Shown here one piece after another: positions 1-9,899 of a stretch of DNA of 64,000 bases. Under the pieces are notes generated by a model, which was given only the letters and a program-made list of their open reading frames with translations, was not told the DNA's origin and searched no databases. Each line of letters starts with the position of its first letter. Position 1 is the stretch's first letter. The translations under genes were made by a program, and so were the position numbers. The DNA is taken from NCBI GenBank assembly GCA_003216715.1, contig QCIK01000007.1:1-64000 (forward strand). Reading direction: 5' to 3'. This stretch comes from Prochlorococcus sp. AG-402-L09 (GTDB lineage Bacteria; Cyanobacteriota; Cyanobacteriia; PCC-6307; Cyanobiaceae).

Positions 1-1
1 G

Positions 2-250
2 GCGGAAAAGAAAGCGTTAGCTGATAAAAAAGCAGCTAACGAAAGGAAAGCAGTTGCAGATAGAAAATCTCGAGCAAGTAAGGAAGTTAATTCTCGACCT
101 CAAATTGATTCTCAAATGAAACGAGACTCAAGAACTGAATTGTTGACGGTATCAGTATCCTTAAATACTGGGAAGATAGTTTCAATAGCTTCTGTGGGAA
201 TTTTGGCTGCGGCTATTCTTGTCTCTGCAATGGTCTTTATTGCTGGGTAA
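2..250 (+). CDS. Partial CDS, C-terminal end of a single-span membrane protein
   Basis: The reading frame is open from the window edge to the TAA at 248-250, so the N terminus lies outside. The first ~40 residues are very rich in Lys, Ala and Glu (AEKKALADKKAANERKA), like a charged linker or coiled coil. A single hydrophobic helix (about the last 27 residues, ending AMVFIAG) follows. The segment TVSVSLNTGKI just before the helix resembles ISVYLNTPII in the 44-residue protein at 1020-1154, so the two may be related. I do not recognise the family. Confidence 0.6.
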   Translation, partial: AEKKALADKKAANERKAVADRKSRASKEVNSRPQIDSQMKRDSRTELLTVSVSLNTGKIVSIASVGILAAAILVSAMVFIAG

Positions 251-340
251 TTCAATTTCACGAATATCTATGAGAATGCAAATTTTTTATTCTGACTTTC
301 TGCTATGTTTTCGTTTTGATAGTTTTGGAAAACTTAAGCT

Positions 341-895
341 GTGATTAAAGAAAGAATCCAAGAGATTTTTGAGTTCTCTAGAGGTGAGTCTCCCTATCGG
401 AAGGCTAATAAAGGTTGGATTAACCAAGATGTATTTTTAGATTTAAGTCCGTCTTCTAATACTCTTAAAGAAAAGAATGAAGCGGCTAAAGTAACAGTAT
501 TATGGTCTCCAATAAATACCTTATTATCTAACATTTTTTTAATTCTTATTATAGGTTCTATAATAGTATTTACTTCATTGTCTTTTGCAAGAGGTAGATT
601 TGATTTTAATTTATTTGATAAATCTGTTCCTAATGAGATAGTAAAAGCTGATGCTGATAAAGATCAAGAGACTAGTTATAGAGAGGATCAAGATTCAATT
701 AATTCAACAATCCAAAAAAATATTGATTTAAGTCAACTAGATAGCTCCAGTATAATAAATTCGTTTGATGATAATCAAAATAATTCGGATCAGAAAATAA
801 AGATTGATAAAAAAGAGATTTTACAAAAAGATATTGAAAGTCAAAAAGATATTAAAATTTTACAAAATAAGAAAACTAAATCAAACTTTATTTGA
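341..895 (+). CDS. Hypothetical single-span membrane protein, 184 aa
   Basis: The start is GTG at 341, 90 bases after the preceding gene on the same strand. The N-terminal ~60 residues contain a conserved-looking stretch (FSRGESPYRKANKGWINQD). One transmembrane helix follows (LLSNIFLILIIGSIIVFTSL, about residues 61-80). The last ~100 residues are low-complexity Asp, Gln, Ser, Asn and Lys. The topology suggests a bitopic membrane protein with a disordered tail. No catalytic motif is visible and I do not recognise the family. Confidence 0.6.
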   Translation: MIKERIQEIFEFSRGESPYRKANKGWINQDVFLDLSPSSNTLKEKNEAAKVTVLWSPINTLLSNIFLILIIGSIIVFTSLSFARGRFDFNLFDKSVPNEIVKADADKDQETSYREDQDSINSTIQKNIDLSQLDSSSIINSFDDNQNNSDQKIKIDKKEILQKDIESQKDIKILQNKKTKSNFI

Positions 896-1019
896 ACTAG
901 TTCTTTGATATAAATAAATAATCGTTTCATTTTTTAAAAATTGTTTTATCAGTGAATTTTTTTTGTTTTATGGCATAGTTAGATGCTTTAATCAAAAATG
1001 AATTTTATGAGTTTTAAAG

Positions 1020-1154
1020 GTGTCTGAAGCAAAGGGTAATCAACTCGCAACAATATCTGTTTATTTAAATACACCAATAATTGCGGTGCTTTTAGCCGTT
1101 GGATTTATATTGGGTTCTATTTTATTCGCTGGGATATTGCTTGTTGTTAAATAG
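1020..1154 (+). CDS. Small hydrophobic protein, 44 aa
   Basis: A GTG at 1020 opens a 44-codon frame ending with TAG at 1152-1154. The protein is a short polar N terminus followed by one long hydrophobic helix (residues ~19-43). The ISVYLNTP segment before the helix parallels SVSLNTGK in the partial protein at the window start. It resembles the one-helix proteins common in picocyanobacteria, but lacks the HLIP chlorophyll-binding signature. Its 3' end overlaps the convergent hydrolase by 8 bases. The function is unknown. Confidence 0.5.
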   Translation: MSEAKGNQLATISVYLNTPIIAVLLAVGFILGSILFAGILLVVK

Positions 1155-2040
1155 CTAATTTGTTTAATTCACTGCTAATCGCAGGAAGTAAAAATTGATC
1201 TTTGACTAACTCCTTTCCAGTTGTAAAAACAACTGCAAGCATAGGATTCTTATTTGGAGATTGCCACCAAGCAACATCATGGCGAACTTCACTCATTAGT
1301 CCTGCTTTACTCCAAATCTTAGAAGCCAAAGGAAGACCTTCGCCTAAAAAACCATCTATTTGATTCTCTAAATCTTGTTTGCGGCTTACCGGATCTAGTG
1401 AGCGTTTAAATACACTTATTAACTGCTCACTTGCTAATTTTGGAATCATTTCAAAAGTCATTAATGATTCAAATATCCTGGCACTGCCATCTGTTGTCAT
1501 ACTGTTTCGATTCTCATTGTTTTTTCCATAAAAATCTTTTTCTCTTCCAAAAGGTCCTTCATTCCAGGTTTTTTGACTGCAGTTCCAATTTTTTATTTCA
1601 GGCCATTTAAGATTATTTAGCCAGCGGTTGATTAATTCTCTTTGAATTTTCCAAGCTTGATAGTTTGAGTAATTAAGAGATGGACCACTTGTTGAGCCTG
1701 TTAAAAGATCTAAAATATAACTCGTAGCATCGTTATTGGAATTTGCGATCATTTCATGTAATGCTCTTCTAAGTTCATCTGACTCAACAATTAAGTCTTT
1801 TTCTAGCCATACCTGAGTTGCTAATGCATAAACGATTTTTACTACACTTGCAGGATAAAAATTTTTGTTTGAATTCCATCCTGTTCCAAAACCAGTAGAT
1901 GGTGATGGACTGTGCTTGTCATAACGAATGCATGTTATTGCAATATTTTCTTGAAGGTTTGGACGACCTTCTTTTTCAAATCTATCAAGAAGACCTTTTA
2001 GGCAAAATGCCATCTCAGGGTCTTGTCGGTAGAACGCCAT
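1147..2040 (-). CDS. Class A beta-lactamase-like serine hydrolase
   Basis: The 297-residue protein has the order of motifs of class A penicillin-recognising enzymes. These are SxxK as PASVVKI (~residue 84), an SDN-like loop as SNNDATS (~residue 115) and a KTG-like triad as KAGL near the C terminus. There is no obvious signal peptide from the ATG at 2040. The KTG position reads KAG, so a role other than antibiotic hydrolysis, for example cell-wall peptide hydrolysis, is plausible. It is divergent from the NlpC/P60 gene that starts 21 bases away, consistent with a peptidoglycan theme. Confidence 0.75.
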   Translation of the reverse strand: MAFYRQDPEMAFCLKGLLDRFEKEGRPNLQENIAITCIRYDKHSPSPSTGFGTGWNSNKNFYPASVVKIVYALATQVWLEKDLIVESDELRRALHEMIANSNNDATSYILDLLTGSTSGPSLNYSNYQAWKIQRELINRWLNNLKWPEIKNWNCSQKTWNEGPFGREKDFYGKNNENRNSMTTDGSARIFESLMTFEMIPKLASEQLISVFKRSLDPVSRKQDLENQIDGFLGEGLPLASKIWSKAGLMSEVRHDVAWWQSPNKNPMLAVVFTTGKELVKDQFLLPAISSELNKLAI

Positions 2041-2061
2041 AGCGCTCGATAAGTATTCACT

Positions 2062-2814
2062 ATGACCATAGAGGTTTTGCTAACTAATGCTTCATTTGTT
2101 TTGGGAAGTTTGTGGAAACTTCGAAAAAATATAAATGGATTTAAAACTCAAAATAGCGATGAACTTGTTACCCAAGCAAGTATTGGTAGAAGTTTTCAAT
2201 TGCTTGATTGTGTGAAATTTGATTTTAAAAATAAGCAAACCATAGATAAAGTTAAAGTGCGTCTTTTGGAAGATGACTATATTTGTTGGTTTAAATTTTC
2301 CGAATTAACTCATAATGCTAAAAAAATAGTTCACTGGGAGTCCGAATTCCTAACTGAAGAGAAAATTATTTCTAGGATTCCAAATGTATTGGCTTGGGCT
2401 CAGACTGCGAAAAAAAGGAGAAATGAATATTTGTGGGGTGGAACTATAGGTCCCAATTTTGATTGCTCTGGCTTGGTTCAATCTGCTTTTGCAAGTTCAG
2501 GTATTTGGATACCAAGAGATGCTTATCAGCAGGAGAAATTCTGCAAATATGTTGCATTGGATATTGAATCTTTACATGGCAAATTAATAGCTGGCGATTT
2601 GTTTTTCTTTGGATCATCTGAAAAGTGTACTCATGTGGGGTTGCATATTGAGAATGGTTTTTATATTCATAGTTCTGGGGTAAGTAATGGGCATAATGGA
2701 ATAGAGATTGACTGTTTATTTCACCCTAACCTTGGAAACGTGGCTTCTTTTTACAGATCTCAATTTAGATCTGTTGGGAGAGTGATCTCTTGTTATCAGA
2801 GTGAAAAACTCTAA
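2062..2814 (+). CDS. NlpC/P60 family cell-wall endopeptidase
   Basis: The 250-residue protein has an N-terminal part (~1-95) that fits the bacterial SH3-like domain of cyanobacterial gamma-D-glutamyl-diamino acid endopeptidases. A C-terminal NlpC/P60 cysteine peptidase follows. The catalytic Cys lies in FDCSGLVQSAF, the His in CTHVGLHI, and a third polar residue in YIHSSG. The family cleaves murein stem peptides during turnover or recycling. No signal peptide is evident, as is usual for the cyanobacterial members. The GT2 gene follows 29 bases downstream on the same strand. Confidence 0.85.
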   Translation: MTIEVLLTNASFVLGSLWKLRKNINGFKTQNSDELVTQASIGRSFQLLDCVKFDFKNKQTIDKVKVRLLEDDYICWFKFSELTHNAKKIVHWESEFLTEEKIISRIPNVLAWAQTAKKRRNEYLWGGTIGPNFDCSGLVQSAFASSGIWIPRDAYQQEKFCKYVALDIESLHGKLIAGDLFFFGSSEKCTHVGLHIENGFYIHSSGVSNGHNGIEIDCLFHPNLGNVASFYRSQFRSVGRVISCYQSEKL

Positions 2815-2843
2815 GAAGATTTTTACCTTTATGAGGAGTTTTA

Positions 2844-3806
2844 ATGAATTCTAATGTCGCACTATCAATAGTTGTTCCTATCTATAACGAAGAAGAAAGT
2901 CTTCCTTTTTTGGTGAATCAGCTATTAAAAGTTTTACGGCCTATGGAGGAAACTTTTGAATTAGTTTTGGTGAATGATGGTTCATCAGATAAAAGTGCAG
3001 AAGTAATTAAAGAACTAAGCTTTGATGTGCCCCAATTAGTAGGTGTTCTTCTACGTAAAAATTATGGACAGACTGCAGCAATGGCAGCAGGATTCGATAT
3101 CTCTTCTGGTGAGATAGTGGTAACACTTGATGGTGATTTGCAAAATGATCCTGAGGATATTCCTTTATTAGTTAAGAAGATAAGGGATGGTTTTGATCTG
3201 GTAAGTGGATGGAGATATAGAAGGCAAGATGCTGCGATTAGTAGGAAAATCCCATCAAAAATTGCTAATCGATTGATTGGGAAAGTGACTGGAGTTCGAC
3301 TTAATGATTATGGATGTTCTTTAAAGGCTTACAGGAAAGAGGTATTAACAGATATGAGATTATATGGAGAATTACACAGATTTTTGCCTGTTTTAGCAAA
3401 TATTGAAGGAGCTAGAATTACTGAAGTAAAAGTAAATCATAGAGCTCGTCAATTTGGATCAAGTAAGTATGGAATAGATAGAACTTTTAGAGTCTTGATG
3501 GACTTATTGACAGTTTGGTTTATGAATAGATTTTTAACAAGACCTATGTACGTTTTTGGTTTTGGTGGAATTCTTGCAATCATTGGGAGTTTAATAACAA
3601 GTTTTTACTTATTAAGTATCAAACTTTTAGGAGAAGATATAGGCAATAGACCATTACTTATTTTTGCTTTACTTCTTGCAGTGACTGGAGTTCAACTTTT
3701 TGGTTTTGGATTGCTTGGAGAGTTGCAAATCCGCACTTATCATGAAAGTCAAAATAGACCAATTTATCGCATTAGAGATACATTTCGGGGGGGACGAGAA
3801 GCTTGA
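2844..3806 (+). CDS. GT2 glycosyltransferase, polyprenyl-phosphate (DPM1/GtrB) type
   Basis: The 320-residue protein has a GT-A domain: LSIVVPIYNEEESLP at the N terminus, DGSSDKS, and the DxD-like TLDGDLQNDPEDIP (~residue 95). Two C-terminal transmembrane helices follow (~230-255 and ~270-290). This is the layout of enzymes that move a sugar from a nucleotide donor to dolichyl or undecaprenyl phosphate at the cytoplasmic face for envelope glycan synthesis. The last 43 bases overlap the convergent HEAT gene. Confidence 0.88.
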   Translation: MNSNVALSIVVPIYNEEESLPFLVNQLLKVLRPMEETFELVLVNDGSSDKSAEVIKELSFDVPQLVGVLLRKNYGQTAAMAAGFDISSGEIVVTLDGDLQNDPEDIPLLVKKIRDGFDLVSGWRYRRQDAAISRKIPSKIANRLIGKVTGVRLNDYGCSLKAYRKEVLTDMRLYGELHRFLPVLANIEGARITEVKVNHRARQFGSSKYGIDRTFRVLMDLLTVWFMNRFLTRPMYVFGFGGILAIIGSLITSFYLLSIKLLGEDIGNRPLLIFALLLAVTGVQLFGFGLLGELQIRTYHESQNRPIYRIRDTFRGGREA

Positions 3807-4246
3807 GATTTTTTATATAAATCAATAGTTTTCCCTTTGTAAGATGCAATGCCAGCAGCAGAAGCAATAACAACTCTACTGTCAGAATCCTTTAATCCTC
3901 TTCTTAAAAAAGGTAATGCTTTATTGTTGTCCCATTGACTAGCAATTTTTATAGCTAATAAACGATCATTGGGGTTGCTAGAGATTAATTTAGTTAAGTT
4001 TTTCTTTGTCTCTATTGAATTAAGAGAAGTTGTCCGTGAAAAAGGCTTGGCGTTTTTGTTATTCAGTTTTGTTGGTTTTTGATTTTGTAAACTCTTATCG
4101 ATTATTAATTCGGATGATGTTACCTCAGCCTTTAAAAAGGAACCCTTTTGAGATTTGAAAAAAGCTGATGCCTTGGATTGTTTTTTTGAACTCCAAAGGA
4201 TTAAAGCAATAATTAGAGCTAAACCACCTGCAAAAACTTGATTCAT
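3764..4246 (-). CDS. Membrane-anchored HEAT-repeat protein
   Basis: The 160-residue protein starts with a hydrophobic helix (VFAGGLALIIALILW, residues 4-18). A basic low-complexity linker follows, then a C-terminal all-helical part with HEAT or PBS-lyase-like character (KNLTKLISSNPNDRLLAIKI, ALPFLRRGLKDSDSRVVIAS). Such repeats usually mediate protein contacts, often with phycobilisome or photosystem partners in cyanobacteria. No partner can be named here. It converges on the GT2 gene with a 43-base overlap and stands apart from psaI, which starts 134 bases away. Confidence 0.65.
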   Translation of the reverse strand: MNQVFAGGLALIIALILWSSKKQSKASAFFKSQKGSFLKAEVTSSELIIDKSLQNQKPTKLNNKNAKPFSRTTSLNSIETKKNLTKLISSNPNDRLLAIKIASQWDNNKALPFLRRGLKDSDSRVVIASAAGIASYKGKTIDLYKKSQASRPPRNVSLMR

Positions 4247-4379
4247 GATGAGAAAATTTTGTTAGTAGTGCATCTTTAAAGAAGATATACGGATTGAACT
4301 TTTATGTCATCAATGGTTTCTATTTGGTTTAATTAGATCATAATTCTATAAAATAAAGTTGGATTTATTGAAATAAGTA

Positions 4380-4496
4380 ATGACTAGTGAACTAGCTTCA
4401 AGTTTGCTTCCCTCTATTCTGATTCCATTAGTTGGAATAATGGGTCCAGCCGTTTTCATTGTTTTGATTGGTAGGTACATAACCGCTACTGAGTAA
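4380..4496 (+). CDS. psaI: Photosystem I subunit VIII, PsaI
   Basis: A 38-codon frame starts at ATG 4380. The peptide is one hydrophobic helix with the sequence LPSILIPLVGIMGPAVFIVL and ends with the typical IGRYITATE. PsaI is a 35-40 residue single-span subunit that helps hold PsaL and the PSI trimer. It lies 38 bases upstream of psaL on the same strand, the usual psaI-psaL arrangement, so the two are probably cotranscribed. Confidence 0.92.
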   Translation: MTSELASSLLPSILIPLVGIMGPAVFIVLIGRYITATE

Positions 4497-4534
4497 TTTC
4501 AAAAAATTTAATTTACTACCAATTCTTTTAGCTC

Positions 4535-5062
4535 ATGACTAAATCTCAAGAAACACTTATGCAAAAGTGGGCTGTGAAAACAGTCTCAGACCCGACTGTT
4601 GGCAATCTTCAAACCCCAGTTAATAGCGGTTGGTTTACAAAGATGGTTATAAATAATCTTCCTGTCTATAGAGAGGGCCTATCTCCAAACTTCAGAGGTC
4701 TAGAAACAGGCGCGATTTTTGGGTATTTACTTTTTGGTCCTTTCTCTATGACAGGGCCTCTTAGGAATACAGATTTTGCTTTAACTGCAGGTTTGCTTGG
4801 CGGTGTAGGAGCTATTCAAATATTGACTGCTCTTTTTATTCTTTACAATGCTGCTGGTAAGGAGCCTAATGTCCAACCTCCTGATGCAACAGTAGCTAAT
4901 CCTCCTTCTGATTTATTTACTAGAGCAGGATGGAGTGATTTTACAAATGGTTTTTGGTTAGGAGGCACGGGAGGTGTCGTTTTTGCTTGGTTGCTAATTG
5001 GTACTTTGCATCTAGATACTGTTCTTCCTTTGATTAAGGAATATCATTTACTTGGCGCTTAA
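4535..5062 (+). CDS. psaL: Photosystem I subunit XI, PsaL
   Basis: The 175-residue protein has the PsaL core, including [20 protein letters not shown] and three hydrophobic helices (~60-85, ~90-110 and ~140-165). PsaL forms the trimerisation domain of cyanobacterial PSI in the thylakoid membrane. ATG 4535 is accepted because it is the first start downstream of psaI. A strong terminator follows 25 bases after the stop codon. It lies tail to tail with psaB. Confidence 0.95.
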   Translation: MTKSQETLMQKWAVKTVSDPTVGNLQTPVNSGWFTKMVINNLPVYREGLSPNFRGLETGAIFGYLLFGPFSMTGPLRNTDFALTAGLLGGVGAIQILTALFILYNAAGKEPNVQPPDATVANPPSDLFTRAGWSDFTNGFWLGGTGGVVFAWLLIGTLHLDTVLPLIKEYHLLGA

Positions 5063-5087
5063 TATCTTTATTTAGAAGAAGTTTAAT

Positions 5088-5115
5088 AAAAAGCCCCTTA
5101 TTAAAGGGGCTTTTT
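5088..5115 (+). terminator. Rho-independent terminator of psaI-psaL
   Basis: A perfect 12-bp stem (AAAAAGCCCCTT / AAGGGGCTTTTT) closes a 4-base loop and ends in a T run. It starts 25 bases after the psaL stop codon. Confidence 0.93.
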
Positions 5116-5286
5116 AATTCTCTAAATTATTGACTTCAATTTTCTCATGTTTTTTTAAAAGCTTTAACTGAGATTAATTTATTTGGTTTTTTATTTTCCA
5201 AGTCCAATTTTTTGATATTACATTTATCTATTTTGCTTATAAATATCAATAGACAATCTAATAAATATGAGATTAGTACCCATAAA

Positions 5287-5320
5287 AAAAGAACACTGCT
5301 TTTGAAGACAGTGTTCTTTT
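5287..5320 (-). terminator. Rho-independent terminator of psaA-psaB
   Basis: A perfect 12-bp stem (AAAAGAACACTG / CAGTGTTCTTTT) closes a 10-base loop. Read on the minus strand it lies 22 bases after the psaB stop codon and ends in a T run. The symmetry would also let it act on the plus strand as a backstop for psaL. Confidence 0.9.
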
Positions 5321-5342
5321 GATTGGAAGCTTGGTTATAGAT

Positions 5343-7571
5343 TTATCCGAACTTACCTGAAGTAGATGCGATAACAAATGCACCAAAGGTTACAAAGTTT
5401 CCAACTGTGAAATGGGTTAAACCAACTAATCGTGCTTGGACAATGGATAATGCAACAGGCTTATCTCTCCAACCAACTAAATTAGCTATTGGTGTTCTTT
5501 GATGAGCCCAAACAAGAGTTTCGATAAGTTCTTGCCAATATCCTCTCCAAGAGATGAGGAACATAAATCCAGTCGCCCAAATGAGGTGACCAAATAAGAA
5601 CATCCAAGCCCATGGAGATAAAGCATTTACACCAAATGGGTTATATCCATTGATTAGCTGAGAACTATTTAGCCATAGATAATCTCTAAACCAACCCATT
5701 AAATAGGTACCAGATTCATTGAATTGAGCGGTATTACCCATCCAAATTGCTAGATGTTTCCAATGCCAATAGAAGGTAATCCAAGCAATAGTATTTAAGG
5801 CCCAGAACATTGCTAAATAAGTAGCGTCCCAAGAAGAACTATCACAAGTACCACCACGACCTGGTCCATCACATGGGAAAGCAAATCCTAAATCCTTTTT
5901 ATCTGGAATTAGTTTTGTTCCTCTAGCATCAAGAGCACCCTTTATAAGAATCAAAGCAGTTGTATGTAGTCCTAGTGCAATCGCATGGTGAACTAAGAAA
6001 TCTGCAGGTCCAATAGGTAAGAAATTGGTTAGTGCATCTGGTCTATTGATCATGTCCATCCAGTAGTGATTACCTGGCATGGAATTAGCAGCTATAGATG
6101 CAGAACTTGATGCATTTGCTAGCAACGCATTAAATCCATACATCATTTTTCCACTAGCAGCCTGTGCGAACTGTGCAAATACTGGTTCTATAAGAATCTG
6201 CTTTTCAGGTGTACCAAAGGCTACAACTACATCGTTGTGAACATAAATTCCAAGAGTATGGAAGCCTAGAAGCATTGTTACCCAACTTAAGTGGCTAATT
6301 AGTGCTTCTTTTGTACTAAGGATTCTTGCTAATACATTATCTTTATTCAGCTCCGGATCATAATCTCTTACAAAGAAAATTGCTCCGTGAGAGAAAGCAC
6401 CAACCATCAAGAACATTGCTATGTATTGATGATGAGTGTATAGAGCTGACTGAGTTGTGTAATCCCTTGCGATAAATGCATATGAAGGAAGTGCACCCAT
6501 ATGTTGGGCGACCAAACTACAAGCTACACCTAAAGAAGCGAGTGCAAGTCCAAGCTGAAAATGGAGAGAATTGTTAACTGTCTCGAACAGTCCATTGTGC
6601 TTTATGCCGAAATAACCCTTATGTGGATCTTTTGGGTGACTTGTATTATGTGCTTCAACAATTTCTTTAAGGCTATGACCAATCCCAAAGTTAGTCCTAT
6701 ACATATGACCTGCAATTATAAATACAACTCCAATAGCCAAATGATGGTGAGCAATATCTGTTAGCCAAAGTGATTCACTTTGAGGGTGAAGTCCACCTAG
6801 GAATGTAAATATCGCTGTACCAGCTCCTTGAGTAGTTCCAAAAACTGCATCAAGTGAATCAGGGTTTTGAGCATAAGCTCCCCAGTTTCCTGAGAAAAAT
6901 GGAGTTAGACCTTCTGGATGAGGCATAACAGTTAACCAGTTATCCCAGCCAACATGAATTCCTCTTGATTCAGGGATGGCTACGTGAATTAAATGACCAG
7001 TCCAAGCAATACTGCTGAATCCAAAAAGGACAGCTAGGTGATGATTTAATTGAGATTCTGCATTTTTAAACCATGCTAATGATGGTCTGTATTTAGGTTG
7101 AAGATGAAGCCATCCAGCAAACAATAACCAGCAGACAAGAATGTTGATAAATATTGCACCTTGGAAAAGCTGCTCATTAGTTCTCATGCCAATCGTGTAC
7201 CACCAGTGGTACAAGCCTGAGTAAGCAATATTGACTGGAGAAGTTGCTCCTGCCTGGGTCAGGGCATCAGTAAGACCTTGTCCAAAATGAGGATCCCAAA
7301 TTGCATGAGCAATTGGACGAGTATGAGTTGGATCTAGAACCCATTGCTCAAAGTTTCCTTGCCAAGCAATGTGAAAAAGATTTCCTGCCACCCAAAGGCC
7401 AATGATGGCTAAGTGACCAAAATGTGTAGAGAAGAGTTTTTGATATAACTGTTCCTCTGTCATGCCGTCATGACTTTCGAAATCATGAGCGGTAGCTATG
7501 CCGTACCAGATTCTTCTGGTTGTAGGGTCTTGAGCAAGACCCTGACTAAAAGATGGAAATTTAGTTGCCAT
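5343..7571 (-). CDS. psaB: Photosystem I P700 apoprotein A2, PsaB
   Basis: The 742-residue protein is full length. It carries the FX iron-sulfur motif [20 protein letters not shown] (~residues 555-575), numerous His ligands for chlorophyll, and the conserved ends (N-terminal [21 protein letters not shown]-terminal [13 protein letters not shown]-like segment). With PsaA it forms the PSI reaction-centre heterodimer that binds P700, A0, A1 and FX in the thylakoid. It follows psaA by 21 bases on the same strand, and both end at the shared terminator at 5287-5320. Confidence 0.98.
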   Translation of the reverse strand: MATKFPSFSQGLAQDPTTRRIWYGIATAHDFESHDGMTEEQLYQKLFSTHFGHLAIIGLWVAGNLFHIAWQGNFEQWVLDPTHTRPIAHAIWDPHFGQGLTDALTQAGATSPVNIAYSGLYHWWYTIGMRTNEQLFQGAIFINILVCWLLFAGWLHLQPKYRPSLAWFKNAESQLNHHLAVLFGFSSIAWTGHLIHVAIPESRGIHVGWDNWLTVMPHPEGLTPFFSGNWGAYAQNPDSLDAVFGTTQGAGTAIFTFLGGLHPQSESLWLTDIAHHHLAIGVVFIIAGHMYRTNFGIGHSLKEIVEAHNTSHPKDPHKGYFGIKHNGLFETVNNSLHFQLGLALASLGVACSLVAQHMGALPSYAFIARDYTTQSALYTHHQYIAMFLMVGAFSHGAIFFVRDYDPELNKDNVLARILSTKEALISHLSWVTMLLGFHTLGIYVHNDVVVAFGTPEKQILIEPVFAQFAQAASGKMMYGFNALLANASSSASIAANSMPGNHYWMDMINRPDALTNFLPIGPADFLVHHAIALGLHTTALILIKGALDARGTKLIPDKKDLGFAFPCDGPGRGGTCDSSSWDATYLAMFWALNTIAWITFYWHWKHLAIWMGNTAQFNESGTYLMGWFRDYLWLNSSQLINGYNPFGVNALSPWAWMFLFGHLIWATGFMFLISWRGYWQELIETLVWAHQRTPIANLVGWRDKPVALSIVQARLVGLTHFTVGNFVTFGAFVIASTSGKFG

Positions 7572-7592
7572 TTTATAAAAGATCAGAGAGGG

Positions 7593-9899
7593 TCAGCCGA
7601 GACCGATTAAGCGAGCGTGGAAGAAGGCCCAAGTTGTAGCAATTCCTCCTAGAAGGAAATGAGCTGCTCCTACTGCACGACCTTGAGTGATAGATAGAGC
7701 TCTTGGTTGAATAGTTGGAGCCAACTTAAGTTTATTATGAGCCCAAATAATTGACTCAAATAATTCTTGCCAGTAACCACGGCCACTGAATAGGAACATA
7801 AGACTAAATGCCCAAACGAAATGTGCTCCCAAGAACATCAAACCGTACATACTTATGGGTTGGCCATAACTTGTAAGGACCTGCGATGACTGAGCCCAGA
7901 GGAAATCTCTAAGCCATCCGTTAATAGTTATGGAGCTTTGAGCAAAGTTTCCTCCGGTAAGACCCCATACATCACTTTGCATTTTCCATGAGAAGTGGAA
8001 GATAACTACTGATAAGCCGTTATACATCCAGAACAATCCAAGGAAAACATGATCCCAAGATGAAACTTGGCATGTACCTCCTCTTCCTGGGCCATCACAT
8101 GGGAATCTAAATCCAAGATTCGCTTTATCAGGAATAAGTCTGGAGCTCCTTGCAAATAAAACTCCTTTTAGAAGAATAAGAAGGGTTACGTGGATGGTAA
8201 AAGCATGAATATGGTGAATCATGAAATCAGCAGTTCCTAGAGGTATAGGAGCGATTCCAATTTTTCCTCCAACTTGACTTACTGAACCATTAAAAACTTC
8301 ACTAACTAATCCAGGTTGAAGGTTTACGTTTGCACCAGCAAGAGTGGTAGAACCAGCTGCTGAATTATGAATATTTTGAATCCATTGAGCAAAAACAGGT
8401 TGAAGTTGGATTCCTGTATCACTGAACATATCTGCAGGTCTTCCTAACGCACGCATTACATCGTTATGAATATAAAGACCAAAACTATGGAAACCTAAGA
8501 ACATGCAAGCCCAATTCAGATGACTAATTAATGCATCTCTTGCTTTCAAGATTCTGTCTAGAACGTTATCAATATGAACAGCTGGGTCATAATCTCTAAT
8601 CATTGCAATACCAGCATGAGCTGCTGCACCAACAATGAATAATCCTCCTATCCACATGTGGTGTGTAAATAGACCTAGGACAGTTGGGTAATCAATCGAC
8701 AAGTAAGGATATGGAGGCATCGCATACATGTGATGGGAAATGATGATGCTCAAGGAGCCAATCATTGCAAGGTTTAAGCCAAGCTGAGCATGCCAACTAT
8801 TAGCTAAAAACTCATAAATCCCTTTATGGCCATTTGGAGCAGGGAAAAGAATTGGATCTCCAGCATGATTATCTAGTATTTCTTTAAGGCTATGGCCAAT
8901 GCCAAACATTGTTCTATATAGATGACCGCCCAATACAGCTAGTACTCCAAAAGCTAAATGATGATGAGAAATATCTGTCATCCATAAGCTACCAGTAACT
9001 GGATTTAGACCACCTTTGAAAGTTAGGAAATCACTAAACGCCCACCAATTAGTCGTAAAGAAATTTTCAACTGTTCTTCCAGCGAGGCCAGGGAATATTT
9101 GACTAGCAATAGCAGGATTGCAAAGCTCGTGGGGCAGAGGCATGTCCGCAATCGAAGCAATTGGAATTCCATCAATAATTAGAGGCTTTCCTGCATCAAT
9201 TGCATCCATGAGTGCTGCTGTAGGTGCACCAATGTGAATGCAATGTCCAGCCCAAGCAATCGAACCCAATCCCACTAGACCAGCTATGTGGTGATTGAGC
9301 ATAGACTCGAGATTTCTAAACCAATCAAGCTTGGGAGCAGCTTTGTGATAGTGATAAATGCCACCGTGCAACATTATGGCTGCCATTAGTAGTGCACCAA
9401 TAGCTAAAGCCATGAGCTCGGTTTCATTGGTAATTCCCCAGCCTCTCCACATCTGAAAAATTCCAGAAGTGATCTGAATACCGTGATAATTACCGCCTAA
9501 ATCCGCATTAAGCATCTCTTGACCAACTATTGGCCAAACAACTTGTGCTCCTGGCTTGACATGAGTTGGATCAGAGAGCCATCCAGAATAATTAGAAAAG
9601 CGAGCTCCATGGAAAAAAGCTGCACTCATCCAAATAAAGATGACTGCTAGATGTCCAAAATGAGCAGAAAATACTTTTCTACTGGTTTCTTGGAGATCTC
9701 CAACATGAGTATCAAAATCATGCGCATCAGCATGAAGATTCCATATCCATGTAGTAGTCTTTGGCCCTTTAGCAAGGGATTTTGACCAAAAACCAGGCTT
9801 ATCAAGCTTGGAAAAATCTACAGGGATTGCATCAGTTTCGATAGGTTTATCGAGAACCGGTTCTTTTTTTTGTTCTTTTTCTGGTGGGCTAATGGTCAT
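7593..9899 (-). CDS. psaA: Photosystem I P700 apoprotein A1, PsaA
   Basis: The 768-residue protein is full length. It has the FX-binding motif [20 protein letters not shown] and the eleven-helix PsaA pattern. It is the partner of PsaB in the PSI core and the first gene of a psaA-psaB transcript. The ATG at 9899 gives the usual N terminus [20 protein letters not shown] long hairpin lies in the leader about 60-120 bases upstream (see 9961-10019) and could influence message stability or light-dependent expression. Confidence 0.98.
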   Translation of the reverse strand: MTISPPEKEQKKEPVLDKPIETDAIPVDFSKLDKPGFWSKSLAKGPKTTTWIWNLHADAHDFDTHVGDLQETSRKVFSAHFGHLAVIFIWMSAAFFHGARFSNYSGWLSDPTHVKPGAQVVWPIVGQEMLNADLGGNYHGIQITSGIFQMWRGWGITNETELMALAIGALLMAAIMLHGGIYHYHKAAPKLDWFRNLESMLNHHIAGLVGLGSIAWAGHCIHIGAPTAALMDAIDAGKPLIIDGIPIASIADMPLPHELCNPAIASQIFPGLAGRTVENFFTTNWWAFSDFLTFKGGLNPVTGSLWMTDISHHHLAFGVLAVLGGHLYRTMFGIGHSLKEILDNHAGDPILFPAPNGHKGIYEFLANSWHAQLGLNLAMIGSLSIIISHHMYAMPPYPYLSIDYPTVLGLFTHHMWIGGLFIVGAAAHAGIAMIRDYDPAVHIDNVLDRILKARDALISHLNWACMFLGFHSFGLYIHNDVMRALGRPADMFSDTGIQLQPVFAQWIQNIHNSAAGSTTLAGANVNLQPGLVSEVFNGSVSQVGGKIGIAPIPLGTADFMIHHIHAFTIHVTLLILLKGVLFARSSRLIPDKANLGFRFPCDGPGRGGTCQVSSWDHVFLGLFWMYNGLSVVIFHFSWKMQSDVWGLTGGNFAQSSITINGWLRDFLWAQSSQVLTSYGQPISMYGLMFLGAHFVWAFSLMFLFSGRGYWQELFESIIWAHNKLKLAPTIQPRALSITQGRAVGAAHFLLGGIATTWAFFHARLIGLG

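Noticed and set aside
6561-6764. Plus-strand ORF inside psaB
   Set aside because: It is a shadow of the psaB coding sequence, which is full length and certain.
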